Source: an uncultured Stenotrophomonas sp. (GTDB lineage: Bacteria; Pseudomonadota; Gammaproteobacteria; Xanthomonadales; Xanthomonadaceae). Taken from it: a DNA stretch of 64,000 nucleotides. Shown here one piece after another: positions 23,882-30,480 of the stretch. The DNA is taken from contig FLTS01000001.1 in the NCBI GenBank assembly GCA_900078405.1, forward strand, positions 2,851,824-2,915,823, read 5' to 3'. The stretch's first letter is position 1. Each line of letters starts with the position of its first letter. Both the position numbers and the translations under genes were made by a program. Below the pieces are notes generated by a model. That model did not search any database, was not told where the DNA came from, and worked only from the letters and a program-made list of their open reading frames with translations.

Positions 23882-24859
23882 ATGGCCTCCATTCGCCCCC
23901 AAGGTTCCCGGTACCGCGCTTTCGTCAAAGTCGACGGCAAGCGGGCCACAAAGGTGTTCGACACCAAGCGCGCGGCGTTGGCATGGGCGCAGGAGCAGGA
24001 GGCGCAGTTGTCCGGCGCAGCGCTGCCCGACAAGACGCTGGCTGATGCGCTGGAGAAGTATTCCGAGGAAGTCAGCGAAAAGAAGCGCGGGCGGCGCTGG
24101 GAGCAGGTTCGGATCGCTCGCTTCATCCGCGAGGACAAGATCGTCAAGCGCCGACTGCTTGCGCTGACGGCTGCGGACTTCGCTGAGTGGCGGGATTCCA
24201 GGCTGAAGCAAGTTGCCCCGGCCAGCGTGGCGCGGGAAATGAACCTGTTGAACGCGGTGCTGGAAGTGGCGCGCCGCGAGTGGGGGTGGTTGAAGGCCAA
24301 CCCGCTGAAGGACGTGCGCCAGCCACCCAAGCCGCGTGGTCGGGCGCGACGCATCACCGCCGAGGAAGTGCAGGCGCTGTGCTTGGGGTTCGGTGTCCAT
24401 GGCGAGCTGCGCGCCGAGTCATCGCGCAACCGCATCGGGCTGGCGTTCCTGTTCGCGCTAGAAACGGCCATGCGATCCGGCGAAATCTGCGAACTGCGCT
24501 GGCCCGATGTGCACTTTGCCGAGCGGTACGTCACCGTGCGGACAAGCAAGAACGGCGATAGCCGTGAGGTGCCTCTATCACCGCGTGCGGTGGAGATTTT
24601 GCGGGCGTTGCCGCTGGGTTTCGGGCCGGTGTTCGGACTGACGGCTGGCAAGCGCGATGGCCTGTTCCGAAAGGTGCGGGACACGGTGCCGGGCATCACC
24701 GATCTGCACTTCCATGACAGCCGCGCCGAGGCCATCTGGCGGCTGTCGAAGAAGCTGGACGTGCTGGAACTAGCTCGGGTTATCGGGCACCGTAACCTCG
24801 GCAGCCTGCTGATCTACTACCGCGCAACCGCTTCAGAGCTGGCTAAGCGGCTCGGCTGA
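23882..24859 (+). CDS. int: Phage tyrosine integrase
   Basis: 325-residue recombinase. An N-terminal AP2-like arm-binding domain (YRAFVKVDGKRATKVFDTKR) and a SAM-like core-binding domain precede the catalytic domain. The catalytic set is the Arg of AMRSGEICELRW, His and Arg of LHFHDSRAEAIWRLS, His of VIGHRNLGSLL and the nucleophilic Tyr of IYYRAT. Its location directly beside tRNA-Thr and attL fits site-specific integration there. It ends convergently with the Xis-like gene, overlapping by 17 bp. Confidence 0.95.
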   Translation: MASIRPQGSRYRAFVKVDGKRATKVFDTKRAALAWAQEQEAQLSGAALPDKTLADALEKYSEEVSEKKRGRRWEQVRIARFIREDKIVKRRLLALTAADFAEWRDSRLKQVAPASVAREMNLLNAVLEVARREWGWLKANPLKDVRQPPKPRGRARRITAEEVQALCLGFGVHGELRAESSRNRIGLAFLFALETAMRSGEICELRWPDVHFAERYVTVRTSKNGDSREVPLSPRAVEILRALPLGFGPVFGLTAGKRDGLFRKVRDTVPGITDLHFHDSRAEAIWRLSKKLDVLELARVIGHRNLGSLLIYYRATASELAKRLG

Positions 24860-25118
24860 TCTTCGCCTCATCATCTGCCCAGCGCGCCACGTCCTCGCGC
24901 CGCCAGCGCTTTTGAGTGCCCAGCCGCATCGGTCTGGGGAAGCTTTCGCGCACTGCGATGCGCTCCAGGAACCCGCGCCGATTGATCTTGCCGGCAGGCG
25001 TGGTCATGCCGAGCAGGAACGCGCAGGCATCCGCGTTTAGCCATTCGGCATCTCGCGCCATCGCTGCGATGGTCAGGACTTCGATTTCTTGCTCAGCCGC
25101 GCTCACGGCCACCTCCAT
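24843..25118 (-). CDS. Small helix-turn-helix protein, probable excisionase/AlpA-like
   Basis: 91-residue basic protein from ATG 25118. It contains LNADACAFLLGMTTPAGKINRRGF, a winged-helix recognition region, and FPRPMRLGTQKRWRREDVARW, the AlpA/Xis-like wing ending in a Trp motif. It faces the integrase, overlapping its 3' end, as recombination directionality factors often do. The frame is open to 25211, but no better start exists. The Xis role is inference from fold and place. Confidence 0.6.
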   Translation of the reverse strand: MEVAVSAAEQEIEVLTIAAMARDAEWLNADACAFLLGMTTPAGKINRRGFLERIAVRESFPRPMRLGTQKRWRREDVARWADDEAKISRAA

Positions 25119-25152
25119 TGCGGTTTTTGCAGCTTCATCGTGTGTTACGCCG

Positions 25153-25178
25153 CTAATCTGCGGCCGAACGGGTGTTAG
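25153..25178 (+). repeat. attC-like right half-site (array 1, left boundary)
   Basis: CGGCCGAACGGGTGTTAGGC matches the right half (2R spacer plus GTTAGGC) of the other sites, but no left half is recognisable upstream. It marks the truncated left edge of array 1. Confidence 0.5.
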
Positions 25179-25563
25179 GCCGCAATGCCGCCTGCCTCTC
25201 GCGCTCAACATTCACGGCAATCTGCGCGATTCCGAGCGGGTAGTAGGCCCACGCCACAATGCTGTCGCTGTACCAGTCAAGCACTTCCCCGTCCTCGTCT
25301 TTCAGGTCGAACTGGAAGTCGAGAAAATCGGTTTGGTCGCCGGACATGTATTCGTCAAATGCCGGCTCGTCGTCGTACTCGTCGCACGGCCCTTGTTGCT
25401 TCACGTAGGCCGTCATCACCACCGTGTAGGGTTCAAACGTCCTGCCGCAATCCTCCGAGCGTGAGCCCGCCACCATCAGCAGCAGCTTCATGTCGAACGG
25501 CGGCGGGTTCACGCCAGGGTTAAACCAGCCAGTTTCGGTAGTGCCAATCAGTTGTGAAGCCAT
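25153..25563 (-). CDS. Cassette gene 1, acidic protein of unknown function
   Basis: 136 residues from ATG 25563 with GGAGA 5 nt upstream. The interior is strongly acidic (CDEYDDEPAFDEYMSGDQ, LKDEDGEVLDWYSD) and Trp/Tyr-rich. The style recalls small phage or cassette proteins such as DUF551-like ones (WFNPGVNPPPFDMKLLLMV near the N-terminus), but no firm family call is made. The start lies 22 bp from attC B and the stop inside the half-site A. Confidence 0.65.
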   Translation of the reverse strand: MASQLIGTTETGWFNPGVNPPPFDMKLLLMVAGSRSEDCGRTFEPYTVVMTAYVKQQGPCDEYDDEPAFDEYMSGDQTDFLDFQFDLKDEDGEVLDWYSDSIVAWAYYPLGIAQIAVNVERERQAALRPNTRSAAD

Positions 25564-25584
25564 GTCGCTCTCCTGTCGTTTGTT

Positions 25585-25641
25585 GTCTAACAATTCATCC
25601 AAGCCGACGCCTACGGCGCGGCTTAATTCAGGCGGTTAGGC
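25585..25641 (+). repeat. attC-like site B
   Basis: 57 bp. Outer boxes GTCTAAC and GTTAGGC; inner boxes ATCCAAGC and GCTTAAT with the extra base on the left side; central stem GCCGACGCC/GGCGCGGC. This is the 59-base-element architecture, with the left-hand site at the lower coordinate. Confidence 0.82.
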
Positions 25642-25642
25642 G

Positions 25643-25858
25643 TCAGAAGGGCAGGTCATTGCCGGGACGCAAGTCGGTGCGCTGGATGTTGTCCACCACC
25701 AGCGCGCCAACGCTCTCCATGACAATGAAGGTCTGTCCGGGATTCGCTCGCGCAAGCCTTTCGGCCTCGCGTGTCGCGCCTTCCTCGGTGTTGTGTTTGC
25801 ACTGCGGGTTGTAACCCTGCGGATTCCAGACCAGCCAAAAAGGTTCACGGTGCTGCAT
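25643..25858 (-). CDS. Cassette gene 2, small protein of unknown function
   Basis: 71 residues (MQHREPFWLVWNPQGYNP...) from ATG 25858 with GGAGA 5 nt upstream; the stop TGA directly abuts GTTAGGC of site B. The sequence WLVWNPQGYNPQCKHNTEEG followed by AERLARANPGQTFIVME resembles a common short protein of phages and cassettes that reads 'fW.V.np..g.p...h.t...A..EAeRLA..nPg..F.Vl'. Its function is unknown. Confidence 0.7.
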   Translation of the reverse strand: MQHREPFWLVWNPQGYNPQCKHNTEEGATREAERLARANPGQTFIVMESVGALVVDNIQRTDLRPGNDLPF

Positions 25859-25885
25859 TTCGTTCTCCGTTTGTTGTCGCGTGAC

Positions 25886-25945
25886 GCCTAACAAGACGCT
25901 CAAGCCGAAGTGGCTTCGCCACTCGGCTTAGCTTCGGTGTTAGGC
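25886..25945 (+). repeat. attC-like site C
   Basis: 60 bp. GCCTAAC ... GCTCAAGCCGAAG, loop TGGCTTCGCCA, CTCGGCTTAGC ... GTTAGGC. The left inner box has the extra base. Confidence 0.82.
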
Positions 25946-26299
25946 CGCAGACCGCGCATCGGCGTAGTCGGGGCTGGTCAAAAACTCACGGAACGTCAGG
26001 CCGCAATGCACGTCCGCAATGTGCAGGTACATGCTGTAGATGCGCTTCGGCTTCGGCAGCCTAATCTTGCGATGGCTGGCAATCGCAGCCGCCCGCCCGG
26101 CTTCCGTCGTGCAGTACCAGTCGTAGTGCTCGCACTGCCTGTAGAGCCGCACGGCACCAATGCGTGCCAGTTCGTCAAGATCGGCATCGCCACGGCTGGC
26201 GCAGTAGTGATCGCGGTACGGCTCGGGCGCCCGTTCGTCCGGCTTGTCGATCCCCAGCATGTGCCGGAGCGTTTGGAGTTGTTCGGTGGTGAGTTCCAT
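25940..26299 (-). CDS. Cassette gene 3, protein of unknown function
   Basis: 119 residues from ATG 26299 (GAGGA upstream). The N-terminal half (MELTTEQLQTLRHMLGID) and the middle (YRDHYCASRGDADLDELARI) followed by AVRLYRQCEHYDWYCTTEAG read like a small winged-helix-type fold ending in a wing (YCTTEAGRAAAI). This pattern is frequent in phage proteins. The stop TAA lies within GTTAGGC of site C. Confidence 0.65.
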   Translation of the reverse strand: MELTTEQLQTLRHMLGIDKPDERAPEPYRDHYCASRGDADLDELARIGAVRLYRQCEHYDWYCTTEAGRAAAIASHRKIRLPKPKRIYSMYLHIADVHCGLTFREFLTSPDYADARSAA

Positions 26300-26315
26300 G
26301 TGTCCTCGCTTTGCG

Positions 26316-26403
26316 GCCTAACAATTCGCTCAACCCGACGCCGCTTCGGGTTCCCGGTGAAATCACGCGCTCACGGCGGCGCGGGTTAGCTCAGCCGTTA
26401 TAC
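26316..26403 (+). repeat. attC-like site D
   Basis: 88 bp. GCCTAACAATTCGCTCAACC on the left, GGTTAGCTCAGCCGTTATAC on the right, and a longer central region than the other sites. The extra base is again on the left inner box (GCTCAACC against GGTTAGC). Confidence 0.75.
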
Positions 26404-26604
26404 GGCGGTCGGCGGCGTGAAGGTCTTGGCGTGCTGCCGCACCAAATCCTTCAACTCAGCCACCAGCTCATCGGTAACGAAAGCCATGCCGGTGTAGGTC
26501 GGCCCGAGCGGCGGGACCGTCAACGCATCTTCGCGGCGACGGTTGGCGCGCGCTTCCAAGTTCTCGATCACCTTTTCGATTTCGCTGATTTCAATGAGCT
26601 GCAT
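26398..26604 (-). CDS. Cassette gene 4, small helical protein
   Basis: 68 residues (MQLIEISEIEKVIENLEARA...) from ATG 26604 with GGAGA upstream. It has an amphipathic N-terminal helix and a helical C-terminus (TDELVAELKDLVRQHA). Its start overlaps the 3' end of gene 5 by 14 bp, so one cassette carries two coupled genes. Function unknown; a short two-gene cassette can be an antitoxin/toxin-like pair, but nothing in the sequence proves it. Confidence 0.6.
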   Translation of the reverse strand: MQLIEISEIEKVIENLEARANRRREDALTVPPLGPTYTGMAFVTDELVAELKDLVRQHAKTFTPPTAV

Positions 26605-26773
26605 TTCGGTTCTCCGTTGTGGCCGGCGCACACCGGCCTTTCGCGCACCACTGGCCGGTCTTCTTGTAGTAGTTCGGCTTGCACTCAAACCAGTGCCAAG
26701 TGCCGTTGTCGTCTTTTGCTTTGTATCTAGCCCATGCCGGTGCGTCGGCGTCTCGTGGTGATTTCAGTTGCAT
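26591..26773 (-). CDS. Cassette gene 5, small Trp/Cys-containing protein
   Basis: 60 residues from ATG 26773 (CCGGAG upstream). The core WARYKAKDDNGTWHWFECKP then NYYKKTGQWCAKGRC looks like a compact beta fold with two or three Cys. It is the promoter-proximal partner of gene 4 within a single cassette. Confidence 0.6.
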   Translation of the reverse strand: MQLKSPRDADAPAWARYKAKDDNGTWHWFECKPNYYKKTGQWCAKGRCAPATTENRNAAH

Positions 26774-26794
26774 GGTTGGCTCCGGTTGGCCGCC

Positions 26795-26854
26795 GTATAA
26801 CTACTCATTGCAGCCGACGTTGCTTCGCAACGCGGCTAAATTCGGGTGTTAGGT
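26795..26854 (+). repeat. attC-like site E
   Basis: 60 bp. GTATAAC, ATTGCAGCCGACG, loop TTGCTTCGCAA, CGCGGCTAAAT, GTTAGGT. The outer box is diverged, but the inner boxes and stem are intact. Confidence 0.75.
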
Positions 26855-27096
26855 TGCAGTTCGCGTAGTCGGATCGTTACCGGCCCTTCGCGCATGTCGC
26901 CGCTCATCGTGCCGTCAAGTTCTTTGCGTTCTTTCAGTGTCAAGTTGCGCCACTTCGCAATGTAGTAGTCGCCGCGCAAAAGGCCAGTGGGGCTCATGGC
27001 GCACGAACTGCCGTATGAGATCCCATTGTCTCGACACCATTGCCTTGCGGCTTCCAGCGCCCTGAATGTGCCCTTTTGGTCAAACACAATTTCCAT
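26836..27096 (-). CDS. Cassette gene 6 (copy 1 of the duplicated cassette), protein of unknown function
   Basis: 86 residues beginning MEIVFDQKGTFRALEAARQW. It is identical to the product at 42994-43251 apart from the last residue, where the flanking attC differs. ATG 27096 follows GGAGAGC. The body contains SYGSSCAMSPTGLLRGDYYI and KWRNLTLKERKELDG. No family is recognised. Gene and attC F together form a 333-bp unit (26843-27175) repeated exactly in array 2. Confidence 0.75.
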   Translation of the reverse strand: MEIVFDQKGTFRALEAARQWCRDNGISYGSSCAMSPTGLLRGDYYIAKWRNLTLKERKELDGTMSGDMREGPVTIRLRELQPNTRI

Positions 27097-27118
27097 TTCG
27101 CTCTCCGGGTGGGTTGCC

Positions 27119-27178
27119 GCCTAACCAGGCGCTCAAGCCGACCCCGCTTCGCGGGTCGGCTTAGCTTCGGTGTTAGCC
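27119..27178 (+). repeat. attC-like site F
   Basis: 60 bp. GCCTAAC, GCTCAAGCCGACCCCG, loop CTTCG, CGGGTCGGCTTAGC, GTTAGCC. It is identical to site N (42912-42971, opposite strand) except for the last bases outside the cassette boundary. Confidence 0.82.
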
Positions 27179-27179
27179 G

Positions 27180-27356
27180 TCATGGGTTCACGCTTCCGCA
27201 AAAAGTGCAGCAGTGACCGTCGATGCACGGCGCGCCGCAGTCACGGCACTCCTTAATCCCTGGGCAGAATGACCTTGCAAGCCGTCCTGCGGCACGGTCC
27301 CATTCGTCGCTGTATCGCTCGTGTGGGTACGTCACTTCTTTTTTCTTATTCTCCAT
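27180..27356 (-). CDS. Cassette gene 7, zinc-ribbon-like small protein
   Basis: 58 residues from ATG 27356 with GGAGGAAC upstream. The C-terminal half has four to five Cys in pairs (CRDCGAPC and CCTFCG), typical of a zinc ribbon; the N-terminal part (YPHERYSDEWDRAAGRLAR) is helical. Role unknown. Confidence 0.65.
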   Translation of the reverse strand: MENKKKEVTYPHERYSDEWDRAAGRLARSFCPGIKECRDCGAPCIDGHCCTFCGSVNP

Positions 27357-27377
27357 TTGTTCCTCCAAGCTGGTGAC

Positions 27378-27435
27378 GGCTAACAATTCGTTCAAGCCGA
27401 CGCCGTTCCGGCGCGGCTTAATTCAGGTGTTAGCA
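27378..27435 (+). repeat. attC-like site G
   Basis: 58 bp. GGCTAACAATTCGTTCAAGC on the left, GCTTAATTCAGGTGTTAGCA on the right, stem GCCGACGCCG/CGGCGCGGC. Confidence 0.82.
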
Positions 27436-27710
27436 CTCAATGCAGATTGCAGCTCGGCCAGCGCCTTTTTCGCGCTCTCGGTCGCAGCCTCAAGTTCTGC
27501 GCCATCACTCAGCACAGCTCGTATTGCCGCCGTCTCGCTGCCCGGTGATGTGTCGCAAGACAACATCCACTCCATCGCTCGTAGTGCTTCGGCTACTTTA
27601 AAGAGGTGTGCCGCAAAGGCGCGGTGCGTTGGCGATTCTGCCCGGCTCAAGATCGTGCTCGCTGCGTCCTGCACTCGGCTATACACATAGTCCAAACTCC
27701 CGCCGCTCAT
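27423..27710 (-). CDS. Cassette gene 8, MSGGS-type small protein
   Basis: 95 residues from ATG 27710 (GAGGATACG upstream). MSGGSLDYVYSRVQDAAS and FAAHLFKVAEALRAMEWMLS with a final AIRAVL motif belong to a recurrent small helical family I associate with phages and gene cassettes (consensus style MSGGSxxYxYxxVxxxA...R.aFa.HL.kVa.Al.diEW). The molecular role is not known. Confidence 0.7.
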   Translation of the reverse strand: MSGGSLDYVYSRVQDAASTILSRAESPTHRAFAAHLFKVAEALRAMEWMLSCDTSPGSETAAIRAVLSDGAELEAATESAKKALAELQSALSANT

Positions 27711-27729
27711 CTCGTATCCTCGTGTTGAG

Positions 27730-27814
27730 TGCTAACAATTCATTCAAGCCGACGCCGGAAAGGTCGTCGGCACTTCATGCGCCATCGGGGCGCGGCTTAA
27801 TTCAGGCGTTAGAT
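27730..27814 (+). repeat. attC-like site H
   Basis: 85 bp. TGCTAACAATTCATTCAAGC on the left, GCTTAATTCAGGCGTTAGAT on the right. The centre is enlarged with GGAAAGGTCGTCGG. Confidence 0.8.
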
Positions 27815-28057
27815 GCGATCAAGCATTCCAGCGTTCGCAAGTTCGCAAAGCCGGTCTGCCTGCTCTCGCGTGGAGCAGAACACAGCGCCTCCCGTGCCGG
27901 ACAGCGCAACAACTCCGCGCGCGTCACACACTTGCGGCGGCGATTCGCGCATGTGCGTGTACTGCGGGCCATACTTGATCGTCTCAACGTGGAATGGCGG
28001 TCCGGCGTTGATCCGATTCAAGCGCCAGCCTTCAATCCCGTCCGCAATGAGTGCCAT
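27809..28057 (-). CDS. Cassette gene 9, protein of unknown function
   Basis: 82 residues (MALIADGIEGWRLNRINAGP...) from ATG 28057 with GAGGA upstream. The C-terminal part (VVALSGTGGAVFCSTREQAD) ending in a helix (RLCELANAGML) reads as an alpha/beta unit. No family recognised. Confidence 0.62.
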   Translation of the reverse strand: MALIADGIEGWRLNRINAGPPFHVETIKYGPQYTHMRESPPQVCDARGVVALSGTGGAVFCSTREQADRLCELANAGMLDRI

Positions 28058-28072
28058 AGTTCCTCGCTTCGC

Positions 28073-28129
28073 ATCTAACAATTCGTTCAAGGCCGACGCC
28101 TACGGCGCGGCTTAATTCAGGGGTTAGAC
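28073..28129 (+). repeat. attC-like site I
   Basis: 57 bp. ATCTAACAATTCGTTCAAGG on the left, GCTTAATTCAGGGGTTAGAC on the right. Confidence 0.8.
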
Positions 28130-28300
28130 CGCACGCATCCACAGCACTTCAATGTGCCAAGTGCTATTGTCTCGGTGAACGCAAAACAGGCTGCGCTTTG
28201 CGCCAGACAAGGTGGTAATGCACCCAACCCAAAAGCCCCATATCCCCAGCCCTGGAACGCTGTCGGGGATGCAATCGAATCCGAACAGGTCAAAACTCAT
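28124..28300 (-). CDS. Cassette gene 10, small protein of unknown function
   Basis: 58 residues (MSFDLFGFDCIPDSVPGLGI...). ATG 28300 is 7 nt from AAGGA; another ATG at 28306 is too close to it. The product is Trp/Gly-rich (GIWGFWVGCITT) with two Cys. Function unknown. Confidence 0.58.
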   Translation of the reverse strand: MSFDLFGFDCIPDSVPGLGIWGFWVGCITTLSGAKRSLFCVHRDNSTWHIEVLWMRAV

Positions 28301-28318
28301 TTCCATTTTCCTTATGCG

Positions 28319-28371
28319 GTCTAACGATTCATTCAAGCCGACGCTGGCGCGGCTTAATTCAGGGGTTAGCG
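28319..28371 (+). repeat. attC-like site J
   Basis: 53 bp, the shortest. GTCTAACGATTCATTCAAGC on the left, GCTTAATTCAGGGGTTAGCG on the right. Confidence 0.78.
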
Positions 28372-28560
28372 GGCACGGATCGCGGCGGCAATGTGGCTTG
28401 TGTCGCAGGCGTCGAACGATTCGCACAGTTCGGCGCACGCATCGCGCATCTGCTCTTGCGCAAAATCCACGATCTCGTCAATGCCAAGCTCGTCCCACTG
28501 GTTCATCGCGTCCGCCTGCGCGTTCCATGCTGTCTTCAATTCATCGATAGTCATCTTCAT
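28366..28560 (-). CDS. Cassette gene 11, small acidic helical protein
   Basis: 64 residues (MKMTIDELKTAWNAQADAMN...). Helical and acidic (DELGIDEIVDFAQEQM) with two Cys in ACAELCESFDAC. The start could be 28560 or 28554. Its stop lies in GTTAGCG of site J, and the 5' end abuts half-site K. Confidence 0.58.
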   Translation of the reverse strand: MKMTIDELKTAWNAQADAMNQWDELGIDEIVDFAQEQMRDACAELCESFDACDTSHIAAAIRAR

Positions 28561-28568
28561 CGCATTGC

Positions 28569-28592
28569 CCTCTAACTCTGCGTCGAAGCCGT
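28569..28592 (+). repeat. attC-like left half-site K (array 1, right boundary)
   Basis: CCTCTAACTCTGCGTCGAAG followed by CCG matches a left half; no right half follows because the phage gene 28572-29435 begins here. It marks the right edge of array 1. Confidence 0.55.
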
Positions 28593-29435
28593 CCCATCGG
28601 GCCACGGCACCTTCCCCTCTTTTGCTTCTTCGTAGAAGTCGCGTTTGAAGAATGCAGTCTCCGCATCGCCGGCCTGCGCCTGCATCGCGGCGTCGATGGC
28701 GTCGTCCGCTTTCTGTATCTCAGGGTGTTCGTCGTAGTCGGGCAGGTATCTGCGCGCAACGGCGACCAAGGAGACAAGTGCATCCAGCACAGCCTGCGCC
28801 TCGCTGCCGCCCTTGGGGCTGTCCTCGACGTGCCCGCTGCCGCCGCAGGACGGACAGTTCAGACGGGCCTCGTCGGCGGTGAACTGCGCTTCGCTGTTCC
28901 CGTCGTTGTGGAAGGTGGCGCCCTTGGGGCTGGCGTCGATCAGGGCGAGCAGACGATCGCGTATCGACTCGATGAACGTGATCTGCTGCGGCTCATATCC
29001 ATCCACCTTCGCCGAGTGCGAAAGGTCGTTGGCTATCGCGCGCAACTCGGTCAAGTCGATCCCCGGCGCTGCGGGGGTGCTCTTGCAAACTGCGCACGGG
29101 ACGTTCTCGCCGGACGGACGGCCCTCGCACGCTGGGCAAGCCGGCGCTGCGGCGTGCAGCTCGCCGATGATCCGGCCGGCGTCCTCGTGATCCTTCGCAC
29201 CCAGCATGTCCAGCAGGTGCCTGTGCAGATCAACCGGCGCTGCGGTGACGGGGGCGGCGTAGAGCTTGTCCCCGATCTTGGCAGTGCCGGAAATCCACTC
29301 GATCTCAACGCCGCGCCCATTGACGGCCGTGATGTTCGCCACCGCCTCCTGCGCTGCGGCGTGCAGCTCGGCCTTCGCTGCCGCGTACCCAGCCGCGAAC
29401 TGCCGCGCGCCCTGCTGTTCGTTGTGTGCGTTCAT
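28572..29435 (-). CDS. Phage early protein, Ead/Ea22-like, with zinc-ribbon motifs
   Basis: 287 residues from ATG 29435 (ATGA overlap with the upstream gene's stop). Contains LHRHLLDMLGAKDHEDAGRI, two CxxC pairs (CPACEGRPSG..CAVC and CPSCGGSGHV) and a C-terminal segment EAKEGKVPWPDG. The mosaic of short modules resembles Ea22/Ead-type early proteins of lambdoid phages, whose function is unknown. The 3' end reads into half-site K, so the original C-terminus may have been changed by cassette insertion. Confidence 0.6.
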   Translation of the reverse strand: MNAHNEQQGARQFAAGYAAAKAELHAAAQEAVANITAVNGRGVEIEWISGTAKIGDKLYAAPVTAAPVDLHRHLLDMLGAKDHEDAGRIIGELHAAAPACPACEGRPSGENVPCAVCKSTPAAPGIDLTELRAIANDLSHSAKVDGYEPQQITFIESIRDRLLALIDASPKGATFHNDGNSEAQFTADEARLNCPSCGGSGHVEDSPKGGSEAQAVLDALVSLVAVARRYLPDYDEHPEIQKADDAIDAAMQAQAGDAETAFFKRDFYEEAKEGKVPWPDGTASTQS

Positions 29436-29911
29436 GCGGCGTTCCTCTTGGGGTTGGTGATGGGACGGCGGCCTGGCCAGGTGGTGATGGGGGCGTCGAA
29501 GTTGTGGGGCAGGACTTCGGGTTTTTTGCCGGTGCGGCGCATCCACTGCTCGACGGTTTCCACGTCGCCGGTGGCCGTGGCTGAGGGCGGGATAACGGCG
29601 GCCACGCCGAGGGATGCCGCGCGTTGGCGGGCGCTGTCGGCCTGGGCGGGGGTGAGGCGCTGCACGCGGGTGCGCACGGCCGGCTGCAGCAGGTTTTCCG
29701 TGGCCAGGGCGAAGCGCATGCCGCCGGGCGCGCGGAATTTACGGATGACGCCGCGGCTGAGCATGGTGTTGAGCGTGGCGTCGAGCTGCTTGTGGTCGGC
29801 ATGCTTGCCGAGCAGGCAGCGCAGCTGCTGCCTGGTGAGGCCCGCGGGTTCGGGGGCGAGCAGTTGTTTGACCGCGCTCACCTGGCGGCTGCGGAGGTGG
29901 GCGGCGCTCAT
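29432..29911 (-). CDS. Phage early protein, possible winged-helix regulator
   Basis: 159 residues with ATGA overlaps at both ends. The N-terminal half (VSAVKQLLAPEPAGLTRQQL) followed by LDATLNTMLSRGVIRKFRAP and MRFAL reads as a winged helix (helix, helix, wing). The C-terminus is Pro-rich and disordered. Role unknown. Confidence 0.55.
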   Translation of the reverse strand: MSAAHLRSRQVSAVKQLLAPEPAGLTRQQLRCLLGKHADHKQLDATLNTMLSRGVIRKFRAPGGMRFALATENLLQPAVRTRVQRLTPAQADSARQRAASLGVAAVIPPSATATGDVETVEQWMRRTGKKPEVLPHNFDAPITTWPGRRPITNPKRNAA

Positions 29912-30480
29912 GCGTCGCAGCCCTTGCCGATCTCGCCGGGGCGGCCATCGGCTGTGGCGGTGAAGTTGCGCCAGTGCACCCAGCCGCGCTGCGGGCAGTG
30001 GAAGCCCCACTCTCGCAGCACCGGCGTGGTGATGAAGAGCGTCCAGCAGGGCTGCGGGAAGTTGCCGAACAGCTGCCACAGTTCGACGCGGTGCGCAGCA
30101 CGCGGCCCGCACAGCTTCAGGCTGCCGGGTTCGCGCACGGTGCGGCGGTGGATGCCACCGGCGTCGATGGTGTGCTCGATGTAGCTGCCGCGCAGCAGCA
30201 GCGATGCCCACGCCCAGGGGTGATCGTGCAGGGCGCGCTCGTCGTCGCTGCGCAGGAACTTGTGCAGGTACATGTTGGGCAGGCGCTGGCTGAACCATAC
30301 GGCGAAGCGCTGCCAGCGGGTGCGGCGGCTCTCTTCGATGTGCCGATACCAGCCGCGCCAGGGGGTGAGGTACCAGCGCAGCAGGTACGCGCCAGCGGGG
30401 TCGTCGGCGCCGACGATGTAGTCGGGCGGGCGGCGGCCGGCGATGCGGGTGATGAGGAAGGTGGAGAGGGGGCGGATCAT
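29908..30480 (-). CDS. Conserved phage protein, cupin-like
   Basis: 190 residues, Trp-rich. The core FLRSDDERALHDHPWAWASL followed by LLRGSYIEHT and a later AAHRVELW gives a H-x-H/DHPW pattern reminiscent of cupin-fold metal ligands. Homologous unnamed proteins occur in proteobacterial phages. No activity can be assigned. Coupled by ATGA at both ends. Confidence 0.55.
   Translation of the reverse strand: MIRPLSTFLITRIAGRRPPDYIVGADDPAGAYLLRWYLTPWRGWYRHIEESRRTRWQRFAVWFSQRLPNMYLHKFLRSDDERALHDHPWAWASLLLRGSYIEHTIDAGGIHRRTVREPGSLKLCGPRAAHRVELWQLFGNFPQPCWTLFITTPVLREWGFHCPQRGWVHWRNFTATADGRPGEIGKGCDA

Noticed and set aside
25144..25220. Reading the 25.1-28.6 kb repeats as a CRISPR array
   Set aside because: Spacings are gene-sized (about 200-400 bp), repeats are 53-88 bp with paired halves, and no cas genes are present; attC architecture explains them.
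27384..28090. Short peptides beginning MNELL at several loci
   Set aside because: They arise from translating the attC sequence ATGAATTGTTA upstream of the real starts; the genuine starts follow GGAGA-type sites.
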